From: Pseudomonas ovata
GTDB taxonomy: Bacteria; Pseudomonadota; Gammaproteobacteria; Pseudomonadales; Pseudomonadaceae
Direction: 5' to 3'
NCBI RefSeq assembly: GCF_003131185.1
Contig: NZ_QFFU01000027.1
Location: 1 to 64,000 of the forward strand
DNA: 64,000 nt
The position numbers were made by a program, and so were the translations under genes. Shown here in pieces: positions 1-9,099 of this stretch (its first letter is position 1; each line of letters starts with the position of its first letter). The notes beneath the pieces are model-generated. The model made no database searches. It had not been told where the DNA came from and saw only the letters and a list, made by a program, of their open reading frames with translations.

Positions 1-56
1 GCATCGCCGATGGTAGTGTGGAGCTTCTCCATGTGAGAGTAGGTCATCGTCAAGAT
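1..56 (+). rRNA. rrf: 5S ribosomal RNA, 3' end only
   Basis: The first 56 bases match the 3' half of a Pseudomonas 5S rRNA as I remember it, including the GATGGTAGTGTGG stretch and the closing GAGAGTAGGTCATCGTC. The 5' part lies outside the window, so this is the tail of an rRNA operon read left to right. A terminator follows within about 10 bases. Confidence 0.93.
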
Positions 57-66
57 TCAAACCCAG

Positions 67-97
67 AACCCCTGATCGCCTTGCGATCGGGGGTTTT
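67..97 (+). terminator. rRNA operon terminator
   Basis: A GC-rich stem with arms CCCCTGATCGC and GCGATCGGGGG around a short loop is followed by TTTTGCTTT. This is a classical Rho-independent terminator directly behind the 5S gene. Confidence 0.9.
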
Positions 98-273
98 GCT
101 TTGCGCGGAATAAAACATTCCCTGGCCGCTGCGACCAACCCTCACTCAGGCAACATGGCCTCCCCGCCAGCCATATAAAGCTGCTCATACCGCGCCATGC
201 TCTCGGCAAGCCTCTGCCCGAGACAGGCATGCGCATGCCCCAGCGACAACAACGCTCAGGTTGCCTGCACAAG

Positions 274-307
274 GCTGCGCAATTGGAGAGTCACCTGCGC
301 AATCGGG
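274..307 (+). promoter_or_regulatory. tandem TGCGCAAT operator-like repeat upstream of the transporter
   Basis: TGCGCAAT occurs at 276-283 and again at 296-303, exactly 20 bp apart, in the same orientation. The same arrangement recurs at 3063-3090 in front of the dehydrogenase operon, and an AraC-family gene lies between the two. AraC-type activators usually bind direct repeats about two helical turns apart, so I infer these are its sites. Otherwise the gene-free stretch 98-641 shows only short overlapping ORFs that look like shadows. The repeat lies about 335 bp before the transporter start, so the promoter may be close to it with a long leader. Confidence 0.6.
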
Positions 308-641
308 GAGGCTGGCAGGCCGTGCAATCGCTAGTTTAGGCGCGACGTCGAGGCCGGTAACCACACTGTTGTTAAGTGTTGTCGCAGGCACGGCTGCGCC
401 TTGCCTGACACGCACCGAGGCGCTGACCGTCCCGGTTCCAGCGCCTGCATAGCCCGGCGCATGATGACCTCATAACAATAAAAAGAGACCTGACCATGCT
501 CGACCCCATCTTTTGTTACAGCTCTCATGCGACCCGCTCACCGGCGGCATGCATCTGCCCAGCCACTTCCCAGTCGCGATCCTGCGCACTGTCACCCGGC
601 GCGCCATGCGCTTGAGCGGATTCAACGAGGAGCAAACACGA

Positions 642-1997
642 GTGAATATCCAGGTCAATGAAGCGGTCCTGCACAAGAAAAAGACATATGTTTATGAGTG
701 GTACGTGGTCACCCTGTGCATGATCGCCTACATATTTTCATTTATAGATCGGCAGATCCTGGCGTTGATGATCGAGCCCATCAAGGCCGATCTTCAAATC
801 AGCGATACCCAGTTCAGCTTGCTGCATGGGCTGGCCTTTTCGTTGTTCTACGCGTTCATGGGCATGCCCATTGCGTATTTGGCGGACCGCTTCTCCCGCC
901 CGAAGATCATCGCCGTCGGCGTGGTGTTCTGGAGCCTGGCAACGGCCGCGTGCGGCATCAGCAAGAACTTCCTGCACATGTTCCTCGCCCGCATAGGCGT
1001 CGGTGTCGGCGAAGCGGCCCTGTCGCCTTCGGCCTACTCGATGTTCAGCGATATGTTTCCCAAGGAAAAACTCGGTCGCGTAGTGGGCATCTACTCGATT
1101 GGCTCGTTCGTCGGTGGCGGTGTAGCCTTCCTGGTCGGCGGCTATGTGATTGCCCTGCTCAAGGACATGAACGCCATCGAAGTCGCCTTTCTCGGCGAGA
1201 TGAAGGCCTGGCAGCTGGCGTTCTTCATTGTCGGCCTGCCCGGCGTGCTGGTAGGCCTGCTGATCTGGCTTACCGTCCGTGACCCGATGCGCAAGGGCCT
1301 GCAGGTCGATGCGCAGGGCAAGGCCCGCCAGGTTGCGCTGAGCGATGGCGTGCGCTTCCTCGGCCGCCATCGCGCCACCTTCACCTACCATTACCTGGGC
1401 TTTTCGTTTTACGCCATGGCGCTTTTCTGCATGATGAGCTGGAGCCCGGCGCTGTATATCCGCAAGTTCGGCCTGTCGCCAATGGACGCGGGCTACATGC
1501 TGGGTAGTGTGCTGTTGCTGGCCAATACCACGGGGGTGTTTTTCGGTGGATGGCTCACCGATTACCTGGCCAGGAAAGGTCATCAGGACGCCGCCATGCG
1601 CACCGGCGTCATCGGTGCGCTCGGCATGGCGGTGCCGGCCGTACTGTTCCCCCAGGCCGATCAGCTATGGCTGTCGGTCACCCTGTTGGTGCCGGCGATG
1701 TTCTTCGCTTCGTTCCCGCTGCCGGCGTCCACGGCGGCGATGCAGGTCCTGGCGCCGAATCAGGTGCGCGCACAGGTATCGGCAATGTTTCTGCTGATCA
1801 GCAACCTGTTGGGGCTGGGCCTGGGTACCACACTGGTGGCGTTGTTGACCGACCGTTACTTCGGTTCGCCGGCGGCCGTGGGCTCATCCATGTCGCTGGT
1901 GATCGCCGGTGCATCGACCTTGACAGTGCTTCTGCTATGGTGGGGTTGCCGCTGTTTCCGAGAGAGCTATGCCCGGGAGTACCCGACCCAGGCTTGA
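642..1997 (+). CDS. MFS transporter, spinster-like subfamily
   Basis: This is a 451-residue major facilitator protein with about twelve hydrophobic segments. An N-terminal YIFSFIDRQIL segment, the loop 2-3 motif GMPIAYLADRFSRPK and RIGVGVGEAALSPSAYSMF are typical of the spinster-like and hexuronate/aromatic-acid MFS groups. I chose the GTG at 642 because GAGGAG sits about 10 bases upstream; the reading frame stays open to 513, but that extension (residues such as LQLSCDPLTGG) does not look like transporter sequence. It precedes an AraC regulator and an operon of three dehydrogenases, and the TGCGCAAT repeats upstream match those before that operon. It probably imports the substrate of that pathway. 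The substrate is not identifiable from sequence. Confidence 0.87.
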   Translation: MNIQVNEAVLHKKKTYVYEWYVVTLCMIAYIFSFIDRQILALMIEPIKADLQISDTQFSLLHGLAFSLFYAFMGMPIAYLADRFSRPKIIAVGVVFWSLATAACGISKNFLHMFLARIGVGVGEAALSPSAYSMFSDMFPKEKLGRVVGIYSIGSFVGGGVAFLVGGYVIALLKDMNAIEVAFLGEMKAWQLAFFIVGLPGVLVGLLIWLTVRDPMRKGLQVDAQGKARQVALSDGVRFLGRHRATFTYHYLGFSFYAMALFCMMSWSPALYIRKFGLSPMDAGYMLGSVLLLANTTGVFFGGWLTDYLARKGHQDAAMRTGVIGALGMAVPAVLFPQADQLWLSVTLLVPAMFFASFPLPASTAAMQVLAPNQVRAQVSAMFLLISNLLGLGLGTTLVALLTDRYFGSPAAVGSSMSLVIAGASTLTVLLLWWGCRCFRESYAREYPTQA

Positions 1998-2081
1998 CCC
2001 GGATAATCCATGATTGGCACCTCGGCCTCGCTCCGTTTGAACGGCTCGGGGCCTTTCTGCTCCAGTGCGGGAGAGCCTCTG

Positions 2082-3056
2082 ATGTTGAATGATGTACACC
2101 TGCTGGAAAAGCACAGCCTGCTCAACTCGGCCGATTATCGCGAGATCAAGAACAAGGTCAGCCATTATCTGTGCCCGCACAGCTTCAGGCTATTGCGCGA
2201 CGAGCCTATTCACACCCGACTCAATGGCGTGTTTTTCGGCGACTCGGCGCTGCTGGACCTGTGCTATGGAGCGCCGGTCGAGATCAGCATCGGCGACATT
2301 GCCGATCAATACCTGTTTCGCATCACCTTGCAGGGCCAGTGCGAAGTGGCCCACGGGCAGCGCAGCGCGGCCATGCAGTCGGGCTACCTGAGCATCTCCT
2401 CGCCGTTCGCGACCAGCCGCATCATCACCGATGGCCAATGCCGCAACCTGATCCTGCGCGTCGACCGTGATGCCCTGGAAGCACAACTGCAACGCCTGCT
2501 CGGTCGTAGCCTGCGCCAGTCGGTGATCTTCGATGTCAGCGTCGACCCTCTGGGCGTTGGTGTCGTCAGCCTCTATCACACCCTGGACTATATCTGTCGG
2601 CTTTACGGCAGCGGTGTGGACGGTTCGCGCATCGCCAGTGGCCTGTCCGAATACCTGATGCAACTGTTGCTTACACAACTGCCGCATAACTACTCGGCGG
2701 ATCTCTTGAACGATTCGCACGCGCCGCTACCGCACCATGTGAAAAAGGCCCGTGACTACATCGAGGAACACCTTGATGAACCGATCAGCCTGGCGACCCT
2801 GAGCGAGCTGAGTGGTGTCTCGGTCCGCACCTTGCAGAACGGTTTCAACCAGTTTCTCCAGCAGGCACCGGTCGAGTACATCCGTGATCGTCGCCTGGCG
2901 GTAATCCACGAATCACTGAAGCAGGGCAGGTCCGGCGAAACCGTCACCGACATCCTGTTGCGTCACGGCATCAACAGCTTCGGGCATTTCTCCAGTGCCT
3001 ACCGGCAACGCTATGGCTGCCTGCCGTCAGACACCCTGCGGCGACAGAAGCATTGA
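2082..3056 (+). CDS. AraC-family transcriptional regulator
   Basis: This 324-residue protein has an AraC-binding-like N-terminal sensing domain (about residues 20-190) and a C-terminal double helix-turn-helix. The HTH starts at KKARDYIEEHLDEPISLATLSELSGVS and ends with the GHFSSAYRQRYG segment of the second helix unit. I chose the ATG at 2082 because GGGAG lies 8 bases upstream; an upstream ATG at 2010 would add 24 residues of unconvincing sequence. It sits between the MFS transporter and the dehydrogenase operon. Matching TGCGCAAT tandem repeats lie upstream of both, so it is likely their activator. The inducer is unknown. Confidence 0.88.
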   Translation: MLNDVHLLEKHSLLNSADYREIKNKVSHYLCPHSFRLLRDEPIHTRLNGVFFGDSALLDLCYGAPVEISIGDIADQYLFRITLQGQCEVAHGQRSAAMQSGYLSISSPFATSRIITDGQCRNLILRVDRDALEAQLQRLLGRSLRQSVIFDVSVDPLGVGVVSLYHTLDYICRLYGSGVDGSRIASGLSEYLMQLLLTQLPHNYSADLLNDSHAPLPHHVKKARDYIEEHLDEPISLATLSELSGVSVRTLQNGFNQFLQQAPVEYIRDRRLAVIHESLKQGRSGETVTDILLRHGINSFGHFSSAYRQRYGCLPSDTLRRQKH

Positions 3057-3060
3057 AACG

Positions 3061-3095
3061 CCTGCGTAATTCGTCACTCGGCTGCGCAATCGGGT
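3061..3095 (+). promoter_or_regulatory. tandem TGCGYAAT operator-like repeat before the dehydrogenase operon
   Basis: TGCGTAAT at 3063-3070 and TGCGCAAT at 3083-3090 are direct repeats 20 bp apart, followed by CGGG as in the copy at 276-303. The site ends 57 bp before the octopine-dehydrogenase-like gene, a normal position for an AraC-type activator site overlapping or abutting the -35 region. Binding by the neighbouring AraC protein is inferred. Confidence 0.6.
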
Positions 3096-3151
3096 AAGTG
3101 TGCGGCGGTAGGGATCAGTAGCATCAAGGCTCTTATAAAAGGAGCCTGTCC

Positions 3152-4258
3152 ATGAATATTACCGTGCTGGGCGGCGGCCACGGCTGCTACGCCGCTGCTG
3201 TCGAAATGGCTGAAAAGGGGCACACGACCCGCCTGTGGCGCCGTGACGGCGCAGCACTCAAGGCGTTGCTGGAGATCGGTGGCCTGACGATCAGGGACTA
3301 CCAGGGGACTCGCCAGTTATCCGTTGGCAAACCAGACGACACGCTGTCCCTGACCGACAACCTGGCCGAAGCCTTGCGTGACGCACACCTGGTGATCATT
3401 GCGCTGCCATCGACCGCCCACGAAGACCTGGCCCGGCACGTCGCCCCGCACCTGCGCGACGGCCAGGTCGTGTTCTTGCCGCCGGGCACCTTCGGCAGCT
3501 ACGTATTCGCCAAGGCCATGACCGATGCAGGCAACCCGAGCCAGGTCGCGTTTGCTGAAACCGGCACGCTGCCGTACCTGGTGCGCAAGCACGGTGCCAG
3601 TAACCTGGTGATCAGTGGCTACGCCACCCGGCTGCCGACCGGTGTGTTTCCGAGCAGCCTGTCCGGGCACGCCTTCGCTGTGTTGCGCAAGGCCTACCCG
3701 AGCGTCGAGCCGATCGAGGACGCCCTGAGCGGGGCGTTGATGAACGCAGGCCCCATCATTCACCCGCCGCTTATCATCATGAATGCCGGGCCGCTGGAGC
3801 ATTTCGAGGCATGGGACATTCATAACGAGGGCACCCAGCCGTCCATCCGCCGCGTGACCAACCAGCTCGACGCCGAGCGCATGGCTGTGCGCGAAGCGCT
3901 GTCCTACGGCGCACCCCATTTTCCATTGAGCGATCACTACAACACCGACGAAGGCGACGAGTGGATGTACGGTCGCGGTGCCCATGGCAAGCTGACCGAC
4001 AGTGGCGACTGGCGTGAAGACATCGACTTGCAGACCCATCGCTACATGCTCGAAGACACCCGCCTGGGCCTGTCCTTCCTGGTTTCCGTCGGCCGCTGGG
4101 CCGGTGTGCCGACCCCGGTTGCGCAAGGCCTGCTGAGCATTGCTTCGGCCGTCGCGGCCCGTGACCTCTACGCCGAAGGCCGCACCCTGGAAAACCTCGG
4201 CCTGGCGGATCTGAGCCGGGCGCAGATGACCGAGTTGTTGACCAGGGGCTACAACTGA
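3152..4258 (+). CDS. octopine/nopaline dehydrogenase family protein
   Basis: This 368-residue NAD(P)-dependent dehydrogenase has an N-terminal Rossmann fold with VLGGGHGCYAA at residues 5-15. The C-terminal domain is of the opine-dehydrogenase type, with GPIIHPPLIIMNAG carrying the conserved His and Asn region. Characterised relatives reversibly split or make opines, secondary amines formed from an amino acid and a 2-keto acid. The start has AGGAG about 6 bases upstream. The stop overlaps the next start by one base, so the genes are probably translationally coupled. In this context an oxidative, catabolic role is more likely than opine synthesis, but this is inference. The actual substrate cannot be read from the sequence. 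Confidence 0.85.
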   Translation: MNITVLGGGHGCYAAAVEMAEKGHTTRLWRRDGAALKALLEIGGLTIRDYQGTRQLSVGKPDDTLSLTDNLAEALRDAHLVIIALPSTAHEDLARHVAPHLRDGQVVFLPPGTFGSYVFAKAMTDAGNPSQVAFAETGTLPYLVRKHGASNLVISGYATRLPTGVFPSSLSGHAFAVLRKAYPSVEPIEDALSGALMNAGPIIHPPLIIMNAGPLEHFEAWDIHNEGTQPSIRRVTNQLDAERMAVREALSYGAPHFPLSDHYNTDEGDEWMYGRGAHGKLTDSGDWREDIDLQTHRYMLEDTRLGLSFLVSVGRWAGVPTPVAQGLLSIASAVAARDLYAEGRTLENLGLADLSRAQMTELLTRGYN

Positions 4259-5256
4259 TGAGCGCCGAGCGGTTTCATGTCAGCGTGGTCGGTGCCGGCA
4301 GGATGGGCGAGGGGATTGCCCTGGCGTTCATCCATGCGGGCCTGCCAGTCAACCTGGTCGACATCAAGGAGCGTGACGAAGACGAGCAACGAGCCTACTT
4401 CGAGCGCGTGCGCAACAACATCCGCAGCGAGCTGCACAGGCTGGTACGCCTCGGCGTGCTTCAGGTGGAACAGGCGGACATCGCCCTGTCCCGGGTGACG
4501 GTGCAATCCAGAGCCCAGGCCGCGATGACCTTGCCCCAGTGCGACCTGGTGTTCGAAGCGGTGCCGGAGGTCATTGCGGTCAAGCAGAAGACGTTCGCCT
4601 GGGTCAGCGAGCACGTTCCGGCGTCGACCATCATCGCTTCCACGACATCGACCTTTCTGGTCACCGAGCTGAGCGAAATGGTCAGTGAGCCGAAGCGCTT
4701 CGTGAATGCGCACTGGCTGAATCCGGCGTACCTGATGCCATTGGTGGAAGTCAGCCGCAGCGAGGCGACCTGCCCACAGGTGGTCGAGCGGCTGCTGCAA
4801 TTGCTCAAGCGCATCGGCAAGGTGCCGGTGGTGTGCAATCCGGTGGCCGGCTACATCGTCCCGCGCATCCAGGCGCTGGCGATGAATGAAGCCGCACGAA
4901 TGGTCGAAGAAGGCGTGGCCAGTGCCGAGGATATCGACACGGCAATACGCGTCGGCTTCGGTTTGCGCTTCTCGGTGCTGGGGCTGCTTGAGTTCATTGA
5001 CTGGGGGGGAGGCGACATTCTCTACTACGCCTCGCGTTACTTGAGCGGCGCGCTGGCACCGCGTTTCGAGTCGCCCCAGGTGATTGCCGACAATATGCAA
5101 AACGGCCGTAATGGCTTGCGAGATGGCCAGGGCTTCTACGACTATCGCCACCTGGACGTGGAAGCCTACAAGCAGCAACGTCTCGGCGAATTTGTCCGCA
5201 AGCTGGAACTGTCAGGGCTGACGCCGGCGTTCGATGGCGCCTTGAAGCAGGCCTGA
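4258..5256 (+). CDS. 3-hydroxyacyl-CoA dehydrogenase family protein
   Basis: This 332-residue protein starts with the NAD-binding VVGAGRMGEGIALAF motif. It also shows the 3HCDH features AVPEVIAVKQ and HWLNPAYLMPLVEV, where the His-x-x-Asn-Pro segment carries the catalytic His. The C-terminal helical domain starts near NPVAGYIVPRIQALAMNEA. It is a stand-alone dehydrogenase without a crotonase domain, the size of lambda-crystallin, L-gulonate dehydrogenase or carnitine dehydrogenase relatives, so the substrate may not be a CoA ester. Its ATG overlaps the previous stop (ATGA). The operon context suggests it oxidises or reduces a hydroxy acid in the same pathway as the opine-dehydrogenase-like enzyme. 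Confidence 0.85.
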   Translation: MSAERFHVSVVGAGRMGEGIALAFIHAGLPVNLVDIKERDEDEQRAYFERVRNNIRSELHRLVRLGVLQVEQADIALSRVTVQSRAQAAMTLPQCDLVFEAVPEVIAVKQKTFAWVSEHVPASTIIASTTSTFLVTELSEMVSEPKRFVNAHWLNPAYLMPLVEVSRSEATCPQVVERLLQLLKRIGKVPVVCNPVAGYIVPRIQALAMNEAARMVEEGVASAEDIDTAIRVGFGLRFSVLGLLEFIDWGGGDILYYASRYLSGALAPRFESPQVIADNMQNGRNGLRDGQGFYDYRHLDVEAYKQQRLGEFVRKLELSGLTPAFDGALKQA

Positions 5257-5284
5257 TGGTGCGTGTTCACCCGTTGGAGCAACC

Positions 5285-6202
5285 ATGAAAATAGCCATTG
5301 TGGGCGCCGGCGCCATGGGCGGGCTGTTCGCTGTTCGACTGGCCGTGGGCGGGCAGGATGTCTCTTTGATAGAGGTTTGCCAGAGGACTGTCGAAGCCAT
5401 CCAGCATCAAGGACTGAGGCTGGTGACCCCTGCTTCAAGTGAAAAGGTCAAGCTGCCCATTGCCAGGGCTGACGCGTATTCGGGCACCTTTGACCTGCTG
5501 ATCATCCTCACCAAGGGGTTCCATACCGAGGTCGCGATCGAATCGGTACGGCACCTTGTCGGGCCGGCGACATGGGTGCTTTCGGTACAGAATGGCTTGG
5601 GTAATGCGCCGCTTATTGCCAAGGTCGTGCCGGCCGATCACATCCTGGTCGGGATGACAAACCTGCCTGCCGACCTGCTTGAGCCAGGTGTCGTTCACAG
5701 CCATGGTGATGGCCATATCACTCTCTGGTCGTGGGACGGCCGGGAAACCCCTGCAGTCCTGGACATCGCCAGGGTATTTCAAGCCTCAGGCTTGCCCTGC
5801 CAGGCTGATCCGCACGTGCAGATCGCCATCTGGGAGAAGGTTGCCTTCAACGCGGCCCTCAACGGCGTGTGTGCGATTACTCGCCAGGCAGTGGGCTGCA
5901 TCGGGCACTGCGAACATGGACGCTTGCTGGCGGACAGCGTCATTGACGAAACGCTTCAGGTGGCTGGCGCAATGGGCATTGCGGTGCAGAAAGACCGGGT
6001 CAGGCAAGCCGTCGCCTATGCATTCGAGCATCAGGCCCGGCACAAACCCTCGATGCTGCAGGACGTGGAGTCTGGCCGAAAGACCGAGATCGACTTCATC
6101 CAGGGCGCGGTGGTGGAACTGGGTCGACAGAATGGCGTTCCTACCCCGGTTTTGCAGTCCCTCCACCGCCTGGTAAAGCTCATTGAAGCGGGCTACACGT
6201 AA
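5285..6202 (+). CDS. ketopantoate reductase family protein (ApbA/PanE-like)
   Basis: This 305-residue protein has IVGAGAMGGLFAVRLA at its N-terminus, a central LSVQNGLGN loop, WEKVAFNAALNGVCA (catalytic Lys and Asn region) and EIDFIQGAVVELGRQNGVPTP near the end. All are hallmarks of 2-dehydropantoate 2-reductases. GGAGC lies upstream of the ATG. Family members reduce ketopantoate to pantoate for coenzyme A, but many paralogues in catabolic operons act on other 2-keto or hydroxy acids. Placement 28 bp behind two other dehydrogenases suggests a pathway-specific paralogue rather than the housekeeping panE. Confidence 0.85.
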   Translation: MKIAIVGAGAMGGLFAVRLAVGGQDVSLIEVCQRTVEAIQHQGLRLVTPASSEKVKLPIARADAYSGTFDLLIILTKGFHTEVAIESVRHLVGPATWVLSVQNGLGNAPLIAKVVPADHILVGMTNLPADLLEPGVVHSHGDGHITLWSWDGRETPAVLDIARVFQASGLPCQADPHVQIAIWEKVAFNAALNGVCAITRQAVGCIGHCEHGRLLADSVIDETLQVAGAMGIAVQKDRVRQAVAYAFEHQARHKPSMLQDVESGRKTEIDFIQGAVVELGRQNGVPTPVLQSLHRLVKLIEAGYT

Positions 6203-6234
6203 GCCAATGGCTTGATGGAGGGGCCGGGCCTGGC

Positions 6235-6265
6235 CTATAAAAAAGACCGCCTCAAGAGGCGGTCC
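6235..6265 (-). terminator. terminator of the mks operon
   Basis: Arms GACCGCCTC (245-253 of the 6 kb block) and GAGGCGGTC (256-264) form a 9-bp stem. On the minus strand it is followed by TTTTTTAT, so it ends transcription of the condensin operon. It also lies downstream of the plus-strand reductase gene, where the flanking bases are not T-rich. Confidence 0.85.
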
Positions 6266-6282
6266 CGGTACAACCGATCAAC

Positions 6283-9099
6283 CTAAGCCACTTCTTCTTC
6301 CGGCTTGGCCGCTTCTTCACGACGATGAATATACTTCCAGTCGGCCTCATCGATATAAATACCGTTAGGCCCGCTGCCGGCCTCCAGGTCAATCGCCACA
6401 TGGGCCGACACCTGCGGCTTCACGCTCGCCAGGATGGGTACAAAGCCCAGTTGCTGACTGGTTTCGAGCAATGCCGACTGGTTCTTCTCGTCGATGTCCG
6501 CGGCCTCGTCGAGGTAATAGGGCAGGCGCACACGCCCGGCCAGGTCGCGGTCCATCAAGTGCAATAGCAAGTACATGTTGGTCAGCGCCTTGATGGTCAT
6601 TGTCGTACCGTTGGACGCTGCGCCGTCGATGTCCGTGTGAATCACCGGCTGGCCATTGACCTTGGTGATCTCGAACGCCAGCTCGAACAGGTCCTTCAGA
6701 CCCAACTGGTTATGATTGGCGGCCACCAGGCGCGCCAGATACTCCTTGGCCTCTTCATTCTTCGAATCCTGCTCGGCACTCTGACTGAGGTCGAAGACCG
6801 ACAGCGTCTCGCCTTCTTCGTACTGGCCGGCGCTGTGGATAATCTGGTCGATGTGTTTGAGTGCCTCCTTGTTGGGCGCCAGCACAATCCGGAAGCTCGC
6901 CAGGTTGGACACCTGCCGCTTGTTGATTTCGCGGTTGAACAGCGCCAACTGATGCTCAAGGCTTTCATAGTCGCTGCGTATATTGCGCAAGGTACGGGCA
7001 ATGTCGGTCACCGCCGCACGACGTGCCTTGCCCAGGGTCAACGCTTCATCGGTGCGGTGGGCATACGCATTGATCAACAATTGCAGGCGCCGCTCGACAT
7101 CTTCTTCGCTGTCGAACTTGGCGACACCTTTAAGGCGCACCTGCGCATACAAGGCATCGATCTGACCGTCGCAACGCTGCAGCGCCTGCCAGCTGTCCTG
7201 ATAATCATTGAGCAGGGGCAGCAAGTTATCCACAGAGTCGTCGACATCCTCCATGAACGGCACGCCATGAGGCAGGTCGGCCGGCAGCAGCTGTCGACGG
7301 CGCAAGGCATCGTCCAGCGTGCGCTGCTTGGCTTCCAGATCACCGATCTGCCGCGCCACCAGTTGTAACTTGGCCGACAACTGCTGAACGCGTTCGGTAA
7401 AGGCGTCGCTGGAGCGCTTGAGCTCATCCTGCGCCGCTTCCAGTTGCGCCAGTTCCGCCAGCTTGCCCGGCTCTTCAGCGCTCAGGGTCTGGCAACGACG
7501 GAAGTCTTCCAGCGCCTTCTGGGCATCCAGCACCTGCTTGTACAGCGCCTCGGTCTGGCTCTTGCTGGCAATGCGGTCGGAGGCCACGGCCTGTTGGGTC
7601 TTGAGCTGCTTGAGTTCTTTTTCCAGACGGTCCTTCTGGTCGCGCAGCACGGCGCGATCCGCCAGGGCCTGCAAGGTCGGGGGTTCGATGCTCGACAGGT
7701 TGATCGACAACCCCGGCACCTGGAATTGATCACCCTTGAACCGGTCCAGCAACGTTTGCAGCGAGCTGACCCAGGCCTGGCCATCGTCCAGCGCAATGCC
7801 ATCTTCACCCAGTGGCAGGCTGAACAGCGCACCATTGAACAGGCGCATCAGCCGCTCGACATCGCCCTGGGAAAACTCCTCGCACAAGCGCGCATAACTG
7901 TTGTTGTCGGCATGGTCCAGTTGCTGCTTCACCGACTTCAGGCGGCGCTCCAGATCACGCAGCCGCTCCTCCAGGTCCTCGGCACTGAATTGCCGCGACT
8001 GCGCCAGGGCACCGGCCAGTTCATCGTGGGCGTCCTTGGCGCTGAGCAGTTGCTGTTCCAGCACCCTGGCATCATCGACCAGGGCAAAGCGGTTGCGCAG
8101 CACCGACAGTTCGCCCAGCCAGCGTTGCAGGCTGCTGATCTCACGTTCCAGGCGCATCAGCTCCTGGGTGCTGTTGCGCTGGTCGTTCTGCATCACATCC
8201 TGCTGGGCCCGGTAGTGCTCGGCCTGGATGACCAGCTCTTCCTTGCGTGCGCCGGAATAGTCCGACCAGGTGCCGAGCAGCGCATCGAGCAAGGGCGAGA
8301 TACGGTGCAGCTTGCCGCGCAGCACTTCGCGCTGGCGAACGCCCGAGGCCAGCGCCTCGACCAGCGCCCCGGCCTGCACCAGCGAGTTGTAGTCCTGCTC
8401 CATGCGCCGCACATCGCGGAACGCCTCTTCACAGGCGGCAATGTAATCGACGCTGCCCGAGCGCAAGCTGTGCTCAAAGGCATCGAGAAACAGCTGCTTG
8501 AGCTTGGCGGCGGTGATTTCACGCATGTGCAGCAGGTTGATGAACAGCGCACGGAAGGTCTTGAGGCTCTGTTCGCTGGTCGAGCGCAGCGGAATCAGCG
8601 TCAGGTCCAGCGGGATCGAGGTGTGTCCGCCGACCAACAGGCGGCGCAGCTCATCGGGCTTGAGCTCATAGGCTTTCAGGCCGTGGCTGGCCAGGTTGTT
8701 GAACAGTTCTTTCTGGCGCAGGCAGGTGTCGTTCTTCTGGTAGTGCCCCAGGTCCAGCTCGCCCGCATAGGCAAAGAACTGGTGACCAAAGCCGCCCCCC
8801 GGTCCGCGCCCGACCACGCCAATCACATGCGGGCCGTGGGCCAGGTTGACCTCGACCAGAATGTAGCTGGTGTCGGAGGCAAAATAGAAACGCCGTGATT
8901 GCTCCAGGCTGTACTTGCCGAAACTCATGTCCGACATGCGCGCCAGGATGGGAAATTGCAGGGCATTGATCGACGCACTCTTGCCCAGGTTGTTTGCGCC
9001 ATAGACCGACAGGGGATACTCCAGCGGAAACAGCCCCAGGCTGTAGCCGGCGGTGTTGAGCAGGGCAAAGCGGCGAATGCCATAACGTTCCTGGCTCAT
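6283..9099 (-). CDS. mksB: Mks condensin SMC-like ATPase MksB
   Basis: This 938-residue SMC-like ATPase has the Walker A motif GANNLGKS at residues 34-41. Long charged coiled-coil segments fill the middle, and a C-terminal head carries NGTTMTIKALTNMYLLLHLMD and the Walker B-like YLDEAADIDEKNQSALLE near residue 862. MksB with MksE and MksF forms an alternative bacterial condensin that organises chromosomal DNA; it was described in Pseudomonas aeruginosa. It is the last gene of mksF-mksE-mksB and overlaps mksE by 4 bp. A terminator follows directly. No MksG/JetD Toprim nuclease gene lies next to it, unlike plasmid-cleaving Wadjet/MksBEFG loci. Naming relies on size, motifs and gene order. Confidence 0.9.
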   Translation of the reverse strand: MSQERYGIRRFALLNTAGYSLGLFPLEYPLSVYGANNLGKSASINALQFPILARMSDMSFGKYSLEQSRRFYFASDTSYILVEVNLAHGPHVIGVVGRGPGGGFGHQFFAYAGELDLGHYQKNDTCLRQKELFNNLASHGLKAYELKPDELRRLLVGGHTSIPLDLTLIPLRSTSEQSLKTFRALFINLLHMREITAAKLKQLFLDAFEHSLRSGSVDYIAACEEAFRDVRRMEQDYNSLVQAGALVEALASGVRQREVLRGKLHRISPLLDALLGTWSDYSGARKEELVIQAEHYRAQQDVMQNDQRNSTQELMRLEREISSLQRWLGELSVLRNRFALVDDARVLEQQLLSAKDAHDELAGALAQSRQFSAEDLEERLRDLERRLKSVKQQLDHADNNSYARLCEEFSQGDVERLMRLFNGALFSLPLGEDGIALDDGQAWVSSLQTLLDRFKGDQFQVPGLSINLSSIEPPTLQALADRAVLRDQKDRLEKELKQLKTQQAVASDRIASKSQTEALYKQVLDAQKALEDFRRCQTLSAEEPGKLAELAQLEAAQDELKRSSDAFTERVQQLSAKLQLVARQIGDLEAKQRTLDDALRRRQLLPADLPHGVPFMEDVDDSVDNLLPLLNDYQDSWQALQRCDGQIDALYAQVRLKGVAKFDSEEDVERRLQLLINAYAHRTDEALTLGKARRAAVTDIARTLRNIRSDYESLEHQLALFNREINKRQVSNLASFRIVLAPNKEALKHIDQIIHSAGQYEEGETLSVFDLSQSAEQDSKNEEAKEYLARLVAANHNQLGLKDLFELAFEITKVNGQPVIHTDIDGAASNGTTMTIKALTNMYLLLHLMDRDLAGRVRLPYYLDEAADIDEKNQSALLETSQQLGFVPILASVKPQVSAHVAIDLEAGSGPNGIYIDEADWKYIHRREEAAKPEEEVA

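Noticed and set aside
738..1583. Long antisense frame inside the first transporter gene
   Set aside because: It is a GC-rich shadow of the membrane protein; similar shadows cover most genes here (for example 7444-8898 and 38462-40828).
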